Positions 43,769-53,454 of a stretch of 64,000 bases of DNA are shown piece by piece. Under the pieces are notes generated by a model, which worked only from the letters and a program-made list of their open reading frames with translations, did not search any database and had not been told where the DNA came from. This DNA is from Candidatus Trichorickettsia mobilis (GTDB taxonomy: Bacteria; Pseudomonadota; Alphaproteobacteria; Rickettsiales; Rickettsiaceae). Every line of letters begins with the position of its first letter. The stretch's first letter is position 1. Position numbers and translations under genes: made by a program. The stretch is from contig NZ_OY728607.1 in assembly GCF_963422225.1 (NCBI RefSeq), positions 372,001 to 436,000 on the forward strand. The letters are read 5' to 3'.

Positions 43769-46081
43769 ATGCAAGCATCACAAACACTACCATTACTTGC
43801 ACTCAGAGATATAGTAATATTTCCAGGGATGATTGCTCCTATTTTTGTTGGACGCGAAAAATCTATTTTAGCACTCTCTGCAGCGCAAAAAGTTGAAGGT
43901 AGTCAATATATATTATTAGTTACTCAGATACAACAGAATGCTGATGATCCAAAACCTGGAGATCTTTATAAAATTGGAGTAATCGCCAAAATTATTCAAA
44001 CGATTAAGCTACCCAATAACAATGCAAAAATTTTAGTTGAGGCCATTAATCGAGTCGAACTATCAAAAATTTCCAATCATGAATGGTTAATAGCCAACTA
44101 TAATATTATGCCGGATCAAGAAGTTGATGATTTGGAAGAACTGAATATAGTCACATTAAATGTGGTAAATATTTTTAAAGAGTATGTACAGCAGAATAAA
44201 AAAATTAATCCTGAAATTTTAAATATAATTAATGAGCAAAAAAATCCAAGTTATATCTTAAATATTTTATCATCTCACCTAACCTGTGCAGTAGAAGTAA
44301 AGCAAACTCTACTTAATGAAGTAGATCTGCTGCAACGAGCAAATTTATTAATACAGATTATTGAAGCTGAAATGGCTCAAATCACTACCGAACAAGCATT
44401 GCAGCATAGGGTAAAAAAACAGATTGAAAAAACTCAGCGAGACTATTACCTGCACGAGCAAATGAAAGCTATCCAGAAAGAACTCGATGGTGGTGATGAA
44501 AAGTCTGATTTTTATGACATTGAGAAAAAAATTAAAGCCTTAAAAATGTCAAAAGAAGCTCAAACAAAAGCTGAAGCTGAGCTTAAAAAATTAAAAATGA
44601 TGAACCAGATGTCAGCTGAATCTTCAGTGATCAGAAATTATCTGGATACGCTGGTAGCTTTACCTTGGGGAAAAATTGACAAAGAAAAAATAGACATCAA
44701 GAAAGCTGAAGCAATTTTAAATCGCGATCATTTTGGTCTAGAAAAAGTTAAGGAACGGATCATTGAGTATTTAGCAGTATTACAACGTTCTAAAAAAATT
44801 AGAGGACCAATATTATGTTTTATTGGACCTCCAGGAGTTGGTAAAACTTCTTTAGTGAAATCGATAGCTGAAGCAGTTGGTAGAAAATATACTAAATTTG
44901 CTCTTGGTGGTGTTAGAGACGAAGCAGAGATTCGTGGTCATCGAAAAACTTATCTCGGCTCAATGCCTGGCAAAATCATTAATTCATTAAAAAAAGCAAA
45001 GACTGATAACCCAGTAATGCTGCTTGATGAAATCGACAAAATGGGAGCTGATTTTAGAGGGGATCCAGCAAGTGCTTTACTGGAAGTACTTGATCCCGAA
45101 CAAAATAGCACTTTTGTTGATCATTATCTGGAAGTAGAATATAATCTGTCAAATGTAATGTTTATTGCCACTGCTAATACTTATAACTTACCACGTGCAT
45201 TACTGGATCGTATGGAAATAATAAGTATTTCTGGTTATGTGGAAGCAGAAAAAATGCAGATTGCAAAAAAATATCTAGTCCCCAAACAATTTAAGATGCA
45301 TGGCGTTAAGCAAAATGAAATCCATATTACTGATGAGGTAATTCTGGAACTGATCAGATATTATACCAAAGAATCAGGGGTTCGTTCCTTGGAAAGAGAA
45401 ATTGGCTCGTTAACTCGTAAAGGACTAAAACAAATTCTTAGTAATAAAAATATTCTGGAATTAACAATTACTCCGGATAATCTCGAAGAATATCTAGGAG
45501 TTAAAAAATATCGTTTTGGTTTAGCTGAAGCAAAAGATCAGATTGGTGCCACTACGGGTCTTGCTTACACTGAAGTTGGTGGTGATTTATTAACCATTGA
45601 AGCAGTATCTTTTCCTGGTAAAGGCGAGATCAAAACTACCGGTAAACTTGGTGATGTAATGAAAGAATCTGCCGCAGCTGCATATAGCTGTTTCCGCACT
45701 TGTGCTGATAGTTTTGGTTTAAAATATGAAGATTACAAAGATCTGGATATTCATATACATGTACCGGAAGGAGCAATTCCAAAAGACGGACCTTCTGCGG
45801 GGATTGCAATTTTTACCACAATAGTATCATTAATGACACGAAGACCAGTAAAATATACAGTAGCGATGACTGGAGAAATTACTTTAAGTGGTAAGGTTCT
45901 ACCTATTGGTGGGTTAAAAGAAAAATTACTTGCTGCTAGTAGAGGTGGTATTAAAACTGTCTTAATTCCACAAGATAATGTTAAAGATTTAAAAGATATT
46001 CCGGCAAATATTAAAGATAATTTAGAAATCTTGCCAGTAGCAACTATTAATCAAGTTTTAGAATTTGCATTAGTGAAATAG
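43769..46081 (+). CDS. lon: ATP-dependent protease Lon
   Basis: The 770-residue LonA protease has an N-terminal substrate domain, a coiled region near 205-285, an AAA+ module with Walker A GPPGVGKT (353-360) and DEIDKMG, and a C-terminal Ser-Lys protease domain. The catalytic pair is Ser676 (PKDGPSAG) and Lys719 (GGLKEK), with the same 43-residue spacing as E. coli Ser679/Lys722. It degrades damaged and regulatory proteins in the cytoplasm. It is a single gene followed by a giant hairpin element. Confidence 0.96.
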   Translation: MQASQTLPLLALRDIVIFPGMIAPIFVGREKSILALSAAQKVEGSQYILLVTQIQQNADDPKPGDLYKIGVIAKIIQTIKLPNNNAKILVEAINRVELSKISNHEWLIANYNIMPDQEVDDLEELNIVTLNVVNIFKEYVQQNKKINPEILNIINEQKNPSYILNILSSHLTCAVEVKQTLLNEVDLLQRANLLIQIIEAEMAQITTEQALQHRVKKQIEKTQRDYYLHEQMKAIQKELDGGDEKSDFYDIEKKIKALKMSKEAQTKAEAELKKLKMMNQMSAESSVIRNYLDTLVALPWGKIDKEKIDIKKAEAILNRDHFGLEKVKERIIEYLAVLQRSKKIRGPILCFIGPPGVGKTSLVKSIAEAVGRKYTKFALGGVRDEAEIRGHRKTYLGSMPGKIINSLKKAKTDNPVMLLDEIDKMGADFRGDPASALLEVLDPEQNSTFVDHYLEVEYNLSNVMFIATANTYNLPRALLDRMEIISISGYVEAEKMQIAKKYLVPKQFKMHGVKQNEIHITDEVILELIRYYTKESGVRSLEREIGSLTRKGLKQILSNKNILELTITPDNLEEYLGVKKYRFGLAEAKDQIGATTGLAYTEVGGDLLTIEAVSFPGKGEIKTTGKLGDVMKESAAAAYSCFRTCADSFGLKYEDYKDLDIHIHVPEGAIPKDGPSAGIAIFTTIVSLMTRRPVKYTVAMTGEITLSGKVLPIGGLKEKLLAASRGGIKTVLIPQDNVKDLKDIPANIKDNLEILPVATINQVLEFALVK

Positions 46082-46178
46082 ATGGATATTTAGACCTTGC
46101 TGTGATTTTTTACGCTCAAAAACATCACTAGCATCGCTGGAGTATTGTATAACAATAGTTAAATCTACTATCTCTGTT

Positions 46179-46324
46179 GCCTTTGTTCCACCGCTGTCTT
46201 CTCGGCTCTCTTTTGCCATACCGAACACATGTAATGTCATCCTGAAACAAGTTCGGGATGACATTACATGTGTTCGGTATGGCAAAATTCGAGGTGACAA
46301 AAAAAACAGCGGTAGAACAAAGGC
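46179..46324. repeat. Giant palindromic element between lon and parE
   Basis: The inner arms 46211-46246 and 46252-46287 pair over 36 bases with a single T:G position around a 5-base loop. The outer arms gcctttgttccaccgctgt (46179-46197) and acagcggtagaacaaaggc (46306-46324) pair with one mismatch. The centre is a family B core. Short open frames across it are not genes. The rest of 46082-46451 shows nothing else. Confidence 0.85.
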
Positions 46325-46451
46325 AGAGGGATGACAAAAACAGCGGGAATGACATCAGGGCATTGAATGTCATTAGTTAAGTTGTATAAACATCAAGTGT
46401 AATCGATTAACTATAATAACTCCAACATCTACTCAACAAGTTTTTAATTAT

Positions 46452-48443
46452 ATGTCAGATTTATTCAACTTTGATCAACAAAAGAAACTAAAAAATAAAG
46501 AGCAATCTTCTTATACTGCAAAAGATATAGAAGTCCTGGAAGGTTTAGAACCAGTCCGTAAAAGACCAGGTATGTATATAGGGGGTACTGATATTACTGC
46601 CATGCACCATTTGGTTTCCGAAGTATTGGATAACTCCATGGATGAAGCGGTGGCCGGCTTTGCAAATCTGATTAGCATTACTGTACATAATGATAACAGC
46701 ATTACCGTTACTGATAATGGTCGAGGAATTCCGGTAGATAACCATCCCAAATTTCGTAATAAATCTGCACTTGAGGTAATTTTAACTACATTGCATTCTG
46801 GTGGCAAATTTTCTGATAATGTCTATCAAACAGCTGGAGGACTGCATGGAGTGGGTGTTTCGGTAGTTAATGCATTATCTGAGCATCTACAAGTTACGGT
46901 TTATAAACAAGGAACTGCTTTTACTCAAACCTATGCCAAAGGCCATCCTTTAACTACCTTACAAACTGCAGATGCGCCAAAACGATTGAAAGGCACTGCT
47001 ATTACCTTTCGTCCCGACCAAGAGATTTTTGGAACATCTGCACGCTTTAGCCCGCAAAAATTATATGATCTGGCAAAATCAAAAGCCTATTTATATCAGG
47101 GTGTAGAAATAGAATGGGAATGCCATCCTGCTTTGATTAATGATTCCATAACTCCAACAAAAGCCATTATCCATTTTCCAGCAGGGTTGAAAGATTATTT
47201 AAGTTCCAAAATTGATCAGGATAAAATAATTGCTGGTAATATTTTCAGTGGTATCCACCGTGTCAATAAAGAGTCCATAAAACTTGAATGGGCTATTGCC
47301 TGGCATGATGACACTGGTTTTATCAAATCATATTGTAATACTATTTTTACCCCGTTAGGTGGAACTCACGAACAAGGAATAAAAACTGCTTTATTGCGTG
47401 GTTTGAAAACATATGGGGAGATGGTAGGAAACAAAAAAGCTCAGCATATAATAATTGAGGATATTCTAGATTCTGCGTGCATTATCATGTCAGTATTTTT
47501 TAAAGATCCAGTATTTCAAGGACAAACTAAAGAAAAATTAGTCTCACCCTCTATTAGTAAAATTATTGAAAATATTATCAAAGATCATTTTGATCATTGG
47601 CTCAGTAGTAATAAAGCAGCAGCAACAAGCTTATTAGAATTTATTATAAATACCGCTGATTTACGAATTAACCGTAAGAATGAAAAAAACATTGCTCGCA
47701 AAACCGTAATCCAAAAATTACGCTTACCTGGTAAATTAGCGGATTGCATAAAAGAAACAGCTCAAGGTACGGAATTATTTATTGTTGAAGGCGATTCTGC
47801 TGGTGGATCTGCTAAACAAGCCAGGAATCGTGAAAACCAGGCAGTATTACCCCTACGTGGGAAAATACTTAATATTGCCAACTCAACTATGGATAAAATT
47901 GCCAATAATCAAGAGATACAAGATTTAGAAATAGCGCTTGCCTGTGGATCGCTAAAGAATTTTCGTATTGAAAATTTACGATATGAAAAAATTATTATCA
48001 TGACTGACGCTGATATTGACGGTGCCCATATTGCTTCACTGCTGATGACATTCTTTTATTTCAGAATGCCCAAATTAATCACCATGGGACATTTATATAT
48101 TGCTCAACCACCACTTTATCGCTTGACACAGGGTAGTAAAACTTATTACGCTGCAAACGAAGAGCAGAAATCTATTTTAATAAAAAAATTATCGAAAAAT
48201 AGTAAAAGCAAAATTGAAACTGGTAGGTTTAAGGGACTAGGAGAAATGACACCAGCACAATTAAAAGAAACGACTATGCATCCTGAAGGCAGGATAATGT
48301 TTAGAGTAAATTTACAAAATCAGGAAGAAGCGTTTACTATAGTAAATGATTTGATGGGCAAAAAACCAGAAAAGCGTTTTGAATTTATTCAAAACCAGGC
48401 TCTAATCAAGATGGGAAATATTATAAATAATTTAGATATCTAA
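46452..48443 (+). CDS. parE: DNA topoisomerase IV subunit B
   Basis: The 663-residue type IIA topoisomerase subunit has the GHKL ATPase motifs (LEPVRKRPGMYIG, TDNGRGIPVD, TAGGLHGVGVSVVNAL), a transducer domain with the QTKEKL loop, and the TOPRIM Glu/Asp residues (VEGDSAGGSAKQ, MTDADIDGAH). The length is that of ParE and shorter than GyrB (about 800), favouring topoisomerase IV, which unlinks daughter chromosomes. parC is not in this window. It is followed 13 bp later by ctpA. Confidence 0.9.
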   Translation: MSDLFNFDQQKKLKNKEQSSYTAKDIEVLEGLEPVRKRPGMYIGGTDITAMHHLVSEVLDNSMDEAVAGFANLISITVHNDNSITVTDNGRGIPVDNHPKFRNKSALEVILTTLHSGGKFSDNVYQTAGGLHGVGVSVVNALSEHLQVTVYKQGTAFTQTYAKGHPLTTLQTADAPKRLKGTAITFRPDQEIFGTSARFSPQKLYDLAKSKAYLYQGVEIEWECHPALINDSITPTKAIIHFPAGLKDYLSSKIDQDKIIAGNIFSGIHRVNKESIKLEWAIAWHDDTGFIKSYCNTIFTPLGGTHEQGIKTALLRGLKTYGEMVGNKKAQHIIIEDILDSACIIMSVFFKDPVFQGQTKEKLVSPSISKIIENIIKDHFDHWLSSNKAAATSLLEFIINTADLRINRKNEKNIARKTVIQKLRLPGKLADCIKETAQGTELFIVEGDSAGGSAKQARNRENQAVLPLRGKILNIANSTMDKIANNQEIQDLEIALACGSLKNFRIENLRYEKIIIMTDADIDGAHIASLLMTFFYFRMPKLITMGHLYIAQPPLYRLTQGSKTYYAANEEQKSILIKKLSKNSKSKIETGRFKGLGEMTPAQLKETTMHPEGRIMFRVNLQNQEEAFTIVNDLMGKKPEKRFEFIQNQALIKMGNIINNLDI

Positions 48444-48456
48444 AAAGTAGTTAAAT

Positions 48457-49803
48457 ATGTATTTACGCCTAATCACTTTTAATATTATTTTACTTATTTG
48501 CACATATGCACTTGCGGATAAACAAACATCCAATCAGCTTTATTATAAGCAATTTCAAGAAATCTTTGAACGCATCAATAAAGATTATGTACAAGATCCT
48601 GATAAACAAAAAATGACTGATTCTGCAATTAATGGGATGTTAACTTCTCTCGATCCTCATTCTGGCTATTATACTGATGAAGATTTAGAAGATTTTATTA
48701 ATCAGACCAAAGGTGAATTTGGCGGTATTGGCGTTGAAGTAATGTATGATAATGGTGCAATCAAAGTAATCTCGCCAATTGATGATTTGCCAGCTGACAA
48801 AGCAGGTATTAAAGCTGGAGATTATATAGTTGGAGTCAATGATGAATTAGTTTCAACTATTGGTTTTAATAAAGCCGTCAAAGAAATGCGAGGCGAGCCT
48901 GGTACTAAAGTAAAGTTATTTGTCATTAAGAATGATGAAGTTAAGCCACAAGATATTGAATTAACCAGAGAAATAGTAAAAATAAAACCAATCAAGTCTC
49001 ATTTAGAAGAAGGCGGTGTCGCTTATATAAGAATTGTTACATTTAATGAACACACTATACAAGAGCTAAAAAAAGCTTTTAAAAGCGTTGAGGCCAGTAG
49101 CACTGCTGCTGGTGGTATTAAAGGTATTATCCTTGACTTACGGAACAATCCAGGTGGCTTATTGGATCAAGCAATTGCTGTTAGTGAATATTTTATTGAA
49201 TCAGGAGCGATTGTAAGTACTAAAGGTCGTACTGATGCTAATAATTCAGTGCTTACTGCTAGTAAATTTACTGCAAAAGCACCAAATGTTCCGATAGTAA
49301 TTTTAATTAATTCAGGATCAGCATCTGCTTCTGAAATTGTTGCTGGTGCTTTACAGGATTATAAACGAGCAATAATTCTTGGTACTAAATCTTTTGGTAA
49401 AGGTTCAGTTCAAACCTTTGTACAAGTCAGCCCTAGAGCTGCAGTCAAGCTCACTACCGCTAGATATTATACACCTTTAGGTCGCTCGATCCAGGCTGAA
49501 GGTATTGAACCAGATATCATCATTGAGCCTGCAAAAGTTGAGTATCCTGGGCAAAAAAATGAAGAGAGACGTTTTTCTGAGTCTTCTTTAAAAAATTATC
49601 TAAAAAATGATAATAAAGACTTAAAAGACGATGATCAAAAAAAGGACAAGGAAAAACTTAAAAAAGATAAAGATAAAGATAAACCGGAATTAAAAATAGA
49701 AAAGGCTGAAAACTATCAACCGTCAGAGCTATATCAAAAAGATTACCAATTTGCTAGAGCTTATGATTTAATTCGTGGATTAATTCTAAGCAAAAATAAG
49801 TAA
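48457..49803 (+). CDS. ctpA: Carboxy-terminal processing protease (S41)
   Basis: The 448-residue protein begins with a signal peptide (to about Ala20), placing it in the periplasm. A PDZ domain (about 85-165, GGIGVEVMYDNG) precedes the S41 catalytic domain. There Ser290 in GSASASE and Lys315 in FGKGS form the Ser-Lys dyad at the 25-residue spacing of E. coli Prc. A highly charged Lys/Asp stretch lies at about 383-413 before the C-terminal helix. Such enzymes trim C-termini of envelope proteins. It is close behind parE and may share its transcript. Confidence 0.94.
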   Translation: MYLRLITFNIILLICTYALADKQTSNQLYYKQFQEIFERINKDYVQDPDKQKMTDSAINGMLTSLDPHSGYYTDEDLEDFINQTKGEFGGIGVEVMYDNGAIKVISPIDDLPADKAGIKAGDYIVGVNDELVSTIGFNKAVKEMRGEPGTKVKLFVIKNDEVKPQDIELTREIVKIKPIKSHLEEGGVAYIRIVTFNEHTIQELKKAFKSVEASSTAAGGIKGIILDLRNNPGGLLDQAIAVSEYFIESGAIVSTKGRTDANNSVLTASKFTAKAPNVPIVILINSGSASASEIVAGALQDYKRAIILGTKSFGKGSVQTFVQVSPRAAVKLTTARYYTPLGRSIQAEGIEPDIIIEPAKVEYPGQKNEERRFSESSLKNYLKNDNKDLKDDDQKKDKEKLKKDKDKDKPELKIEKAENYQPSELYQKDYQFARAYDLIRGLILSKNK

Positions 49804-49932
49804 TGTATATACCCTCGACTTCAAAAGTTGATAGGAAAACGAGCGGTAAGCACTTGCTGCACGTTACTTATACTTGAGGACATGCGAATCCCGAAGTTTG
49901 ACGCACCAAATCTTGAAGTATTGCAGGTATTC

Positions 49933-50034
49933 GTTAAATTTTAAGAATTGACGTTGTCGTATTTGAAGATCTTTGTTACACAACAAACTAAAGCTGCAGA
50001 CTTCGATGCTTTCGAGTGGATCTTAAAATTTAAC
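49933..50034. repeat. Palindromic element, family D
   Basis: Perfect 14-base arms gttaaattttaaga (49933-49946) and tcttaaaatttaac (50021-50034) enclose about 74 bases. The complement resembles the element at 43564-43677 (acgacaacg core). The preceding 49811-49910 contains aggaaaacgag and gaagtttgac, also found near 59030-59090, probably a further repeat family. Confidence 0.65.
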
Positions 50035-50078
50035 TTCGTCTACTCTAAACTCAAGCTTAAAAGCACATAGTATATAAT

Positions 50079-51005
50079 ATGTACGCCAATAAAAAACGAA
50101 TTAAAAATTATTTGATTATTATTAATATTTTGCTTGGCGGAGTAACTTTAGCACTATTAATATTTGGAGTATTTGTTGTTCAACCACAACAAGTGGCAAC
50201 AGCCACTAAACTTCAGCAATACATATTTTTTGATTTAAAAAAGTTGGCAAAAAATAGTGTATCTGTTTTAAATCCTAGTGCAGAACAACACACTACTGAA
50301 CATAAGGAAGCACAAATAGATGATAGAAATAAATTTATTCTCCGAACTCAACATCCCCGCATAGCAATAATTATTACTAATCTTGGATTAAATAGATTAC
50401 TGACGGAGCTTGCTTTAACTATGCCACCTCAAATCGCTTTAGGGTTTTTACCATACACCACAAGCTTAAAACCTTTATTATATAAAGCTAAAGAAGATGG
50501 TCATGAAATATATCTGAATATCCCATTTGAAACAGATCGTTATAATAATCATGGACTTAATGCTAATTTCACTGCTGATGAAAATATTAAAAAGTTAAAA
50601 AATATACTAGCTACTTGTAGTGGATATCATGGAGTTTATAGTAAAAATCAGGAAAATTTCATTGATAACCATAATTTTATAGACTTAATATTAGAGGAAT
50701 TGATTGTCAGGAAACTTATTTTCATAGTAGGTAAAGATATAAATACAGTTTTACCTAAATATATCTTAGGTAAAAAACAAATTATACCAACTAGTATAAT
50801 AATTGACCAAGAAGCTGAAGCTGAAGAAATTAAGAAAAAGCTTGATTTATTAATAGAGCAAGCAAAAACAGATAATACTGCTATAGCATATGTGCATGGT
50901 TATGCTATTACTCTAGATATAGTAAAAGATTGGCTACCAACATTAAAGCAGCATAATATTGAATTAGTGCCAGTATCTGAATTATTCAAAGAGTCAGATC
51001 TGTGA
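50079..51005 (+). CDS. Divergent polysaccharide deacetylase family protein
   Basis: The 308-residue protein has one N-terminal membrane segment ([20 protein letters not shown]) followed by a periplasmic domain. Segments [33 protein letters not shown] and [11 protein letters not shown] match the divergent polysaccharide deacetylase family (DUF610/YibQ type), a (beta/alpha) fold related to chitin deacetylases but usually lacking their metal triad. The order ctpA, this family, rppH is seen in other alphaproteobacteria, suggesting an envelope-maintenance operon. The stop overlaps the GTG start of rppH. Confidence 0.82.
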   Translation: MYANKKRIKNYLIIINILLGGVTLALLIFGVFVVQPQQVATATKLQQYIFFDLKKLAKNSVSVLNPSAEQHTTEHKEAQIDDRNKFILRTQHPRIAIIITNLGLNRLLTELALTMPPQIALGFLPYTTSLKPLLYKAKEDGHEIYLNIPFETDRYNNHGLNANFTADENIKKLKNILATCSGYHGVYSKNQENFIDNHNFIDLILEELIVRKLIFIVGKDINTVLPKYILGKKQIIPTSIIIDQEAEAEEIKKKLDLLIEQAKTDNTAIAYVHGYAITLDIVKDWLPTLKQHNIELVPVSELFKESDL

Positions 51006-51508
51006 ATAATATAACGCAAAAAAATTACAGCAATTTACCATATCGACCAGGAGTCGGTATGATGATAATTAATAACAAAAATATGGTGTTTGTTGGTAAA
51101 CGTGTTGATACTAGAGTTGAAGCATGGCAAATGCCTCAGGGTGGTATTGACCTTGGAGAAACTCCAAGTAGTGCGGCAATGCGAGAAATGGCTGAAGAAA
51201 TTGGTTCTGATAAAGGCTATATTCTAGCAGAAAGTAAATACTGGTATAGTTATGATTTGCCTAAATTTTTAATTCCAAAATTGTGGAATGGTAGTTTTCG
51301 TGGACAGAAACAACGCTGGTTTTTGATTAGATTCACCGGATCTGACCATGATATTAATATTAGTGCCTATAATCCAGAATTTAGTGAATGGCGTTGGGTT
51401 AGTTTTGCAGAATTGCCAATAATCATTATTCCCTTTAAACGTAAACTATATCAAGCCGTCATTGATGAATTTTCTGAAGTATTATCTTCATTATTACTAG
51501 GTGCATAG
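51002..51508 (+). CDS. rppH: RNA pyrophosphohydrolase RppH
   Basis: The 168-residue Nudix hydrolase has the full Nudix box (G-x5-E-x7-R-E-x2-E-E-x-G), seen as [16 protein letters not shown] then MAEEIG near residues 46-67. The N-terminal [11 protein letters not shown] and the later KQRWFLIRF are typical of RppH, which converts 5'-triphosphate RNA ends to monophosphate and so starts mRNA decay. It also matches the InvA/NudH invasion-associated name used in intracellular bacteria. The GTG start at 51002 overlaps the upstream stop by 4 bp, implying coupled translation. Confidence 0.93.
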   Translation: MNNITQKNYSNLPYRPGVGMMIINNKNMVFVGKRVDTRVEAWQMPQGGIDLGETPSSAAMREMAEEIGSDKGYILAESKYWYSYDLPKFLIPKLWNGSFRGQKQRWFLIRFTGSDHDINISAYNPEFSEWRWVSFAELPIIIIPFKRKLYQAVIDEFSEVLSSLLLGA

Positions 51509-51583
51509 ATTCTATAATGTGAGCATTGTTCACAGTTTTTAAAATTGAACGTCAATATAAGACTTACAAAGCTGACAACCAAA

Positions 51584-51669
51584 GTCATTGCGAGGGCGTT
51601 GGCGAAGCAATCCAGTTCTTTGCGCTGGTTTTTCTGGATTGCTTCAGAGCTAAAGCTCTTCGCAATGAC
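51584..51669. repeat. Dispersed palindromic repeat, family A
   Basis: gtcattgcgagggcgttggc plus gaagcaatccag pairs with ctggattgcttcagagc and cgcaatgac. It lies between the convergent rppH and recJ genes and may serve as a bidirectional terminator. Confidence 0.78.
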
Positions 51670-51697
51670 GATTTTTTCTAAAAATCGTGAATAACGC

Positions 51698-53449
51698 TCA
51701 CTCTATAATAATATCTTTTATCTGTAATTGAACTTTTGTCACTTGTTGCCAGCTATTTAATTTTAGTGTGCCGATGACAGATAAAGTATAAGGTTTTGCA
51801 TTTAGTAAAATATCAGCAATTGCACTATTAATCGCATTAAAAGCAATAGCACTGATCGGCTTATTATTATAACTATCTTTATTAGGAGCTAATAAACAAC
51901 TAATATGGTTAGTGCCAACAATGTTTGCTTTTAAGACAAAGAGATTGGAAAACCTAAATATTGGCTCAGGATTACCATTACCAAATGGTTCCAGATGATT
52001 TACTTCTTCCATAAATGCTGTAGTTAGGCTTTTGCTAGTCAGCTCCGCATCATAATATACTATACTTTGTTCATCAAAACTCATCGCATCAAGCGGACAC
52101 GCCTGGTTAAAATATTGTTGCAGTGCGGTTAATTGCTCTTGCATTACTGTAAAACCTCCAGCCATCGCATGACCTCCTCCATTTACAATTAGGCCTTGAT
52201 GCTTAGCATTAATAATTTTACTACCAAAATCAATGTTTTTAATCGAACGACACGAAGCCTTACCCACACCATTATTTAATGCAATCACCGCTGTTGGCTT
52301 ATTAAATCTATCTTTCAACCGGCTTGCGATAATACCAATAACTCCGACATGCCATCCTTCCCCAACAATAAACAACATATTTTCACTGCTTTGAGCCTCT
52401 GCTTTCGCGATTGCGTCAGAAAGTATCAGCAGCTCAATTGCCTTTCGTTCACTATTATATACTTCCAATTCCTGGGCAAATTTTATGGCGTCAGCCTCTA
52501 TGTTAGTGGATAATAAATTTGCACCAAGACTAGCCTTCCCTACTCTACCACCAGCATTAATTCGTGGACCAATAACAAAACCTAAATGATAACAATTTAA
52601 TTTTTCTGTGATATTAGTATTATCGCATAATGTTTTAAGACCGATATTCTGACGCTGCAGCATTATTTTGAGCCCTTGAGCCACAAAAGCTCGATTTAAA
52701 GCAATTATTGGCATAACATCACATACTGTCCCCAGCGCTACCAAATCCAGATATTGCATTAAATTTGGCGGCAATTGCTCCTTAAAATAACCATCATTTA
52801 CCAGCCTTGTCCTTAATGCAATAATAAATAAAAACGACACTCCAACGGCTGCCAGATATTTATAATCACTAGTTTCATCAATACGATTTGGATTAACCAC
52901 CGCAACAGCATCGGGTATTCCCTCAACACTTAGATGATGATCGATTACGATTACCTCAAGCCCGATATTATTGGCATGCTCCACTGCTTCAAAAGCTACC
53001 GTGCCACAATCTACAGTAATCACCAGTTCAGTACCTGAATCACGGATACGCTGCATCGCTGTCATATTTGGGCCATACCCTTCCAGAATTCTGTCCGGAA
53101 CATAGATATCAACTGCTACACCAATATCTCGAAAAAATAATTTTAGTAAAGCACTAGAAGTAGCACCATCAACATCATAATCAGCAAATATACAGATTTT
53201 TTGCTGATTTTTGATTGCAGTAATTGTCCTAGTAACTGCTTTTTCCATATCTAGTAAATGTAGAGGATCTGGTAATAAGTCTCTGATTTTTGGCGATAAA
53301 AATTCTGAAGCTTCTATTAATGAACTGGTTCTAAACGACAATAATTTTGCTAGCAAATCACTGATTACTAACTGATTGCTTAAATCCCGAATATAATTTT
53401 CGTTTAATGGATTCTGTTGCCAAATTTTACCGCATACTGATTTTGTCAT
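51698..53449 (-). CDS. recJ: Single-stranded-DNA exonuclease RecJ
   Basis: The 583-residue DHH-family nuclease has the metal motifs IFADYDVDGATSSALL, VITVDCG and VIVIDHHLS. It also has the DHHA1 motif NGGGHAMAGGFTV and the conserved FVIGPRINAGGRVG. RecJ degrades 5' ends of single strands in recombination and repair. The C-terminal OB-like domain is present, so length is normal. It follows mutS by 5 bp on the same strand, giving a DNA-repair operon HIT-mutS-recJ. Confidence 0.94.
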   Translation of the reverse strand: MTKSVCGKIWQQNPLNENYIRDLSNQLVISDLLAKLLSFRTSSLIEASEFLSPKIRDLLPDPLHLLDMEKAVTRTITAIKNQQKICIFADYDVDGATSSALLKLFFRDIGVAVDIYVPDRILEGYGPNMTAMQRIRDSGTELVITVDCGTVAFEAVEHANNIGLEVIVIDHHLSVEGIPDAVAVVNPNRIDETSDYKYLAAVGVSFLFIIALRTRLVNDGYFKEQLPPNLMQYLDLVALGTVCDVMPIIALNRAFVAQGLKIMLQRQNIGLKTLCDNTNITEKLNCYHLGFVIGPRINAGGRVGKASLGANLLSTNIEADAIKFAQELEVYNSERKAIELLILSDAIAKAEAQSSENMLFIVGEGWHVGVIGIIASRLKDRFNKPTAVIALNNGVGKASCRSIKNIDFGSKIINAKHQGLIVNGGGHAMAGGFTVMQEQLTALQQYFNQACPLDAMSFDEQSIVYYDAELTSKSLTTAFMEEVNHLEPFGNGNPEPIFRFSNLFVLKANIVGTNHISCLLAPNKDSYNNKPISAIAFNAINSAIADILLNAKPYTLSVIGTLKLNSWQQVTKVQLQIKDIIIE

Positions 53450-53454
53450 AATTA

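Noticed and set aside
46070..46373. Minus-strand open frames between lon and parE
   Set aside because: They lie on the giant palindrome; their products are mirror translations of the hairpin arms.
49804..50078. Possible tRNA or small RNA between ctpA and the deacetylase gene
   Set aside because: The pairing is that of a palindromic element with 14-base arms; no cloverleaf could be drawn. No tRNA or rRNA gene was recognised in the window.
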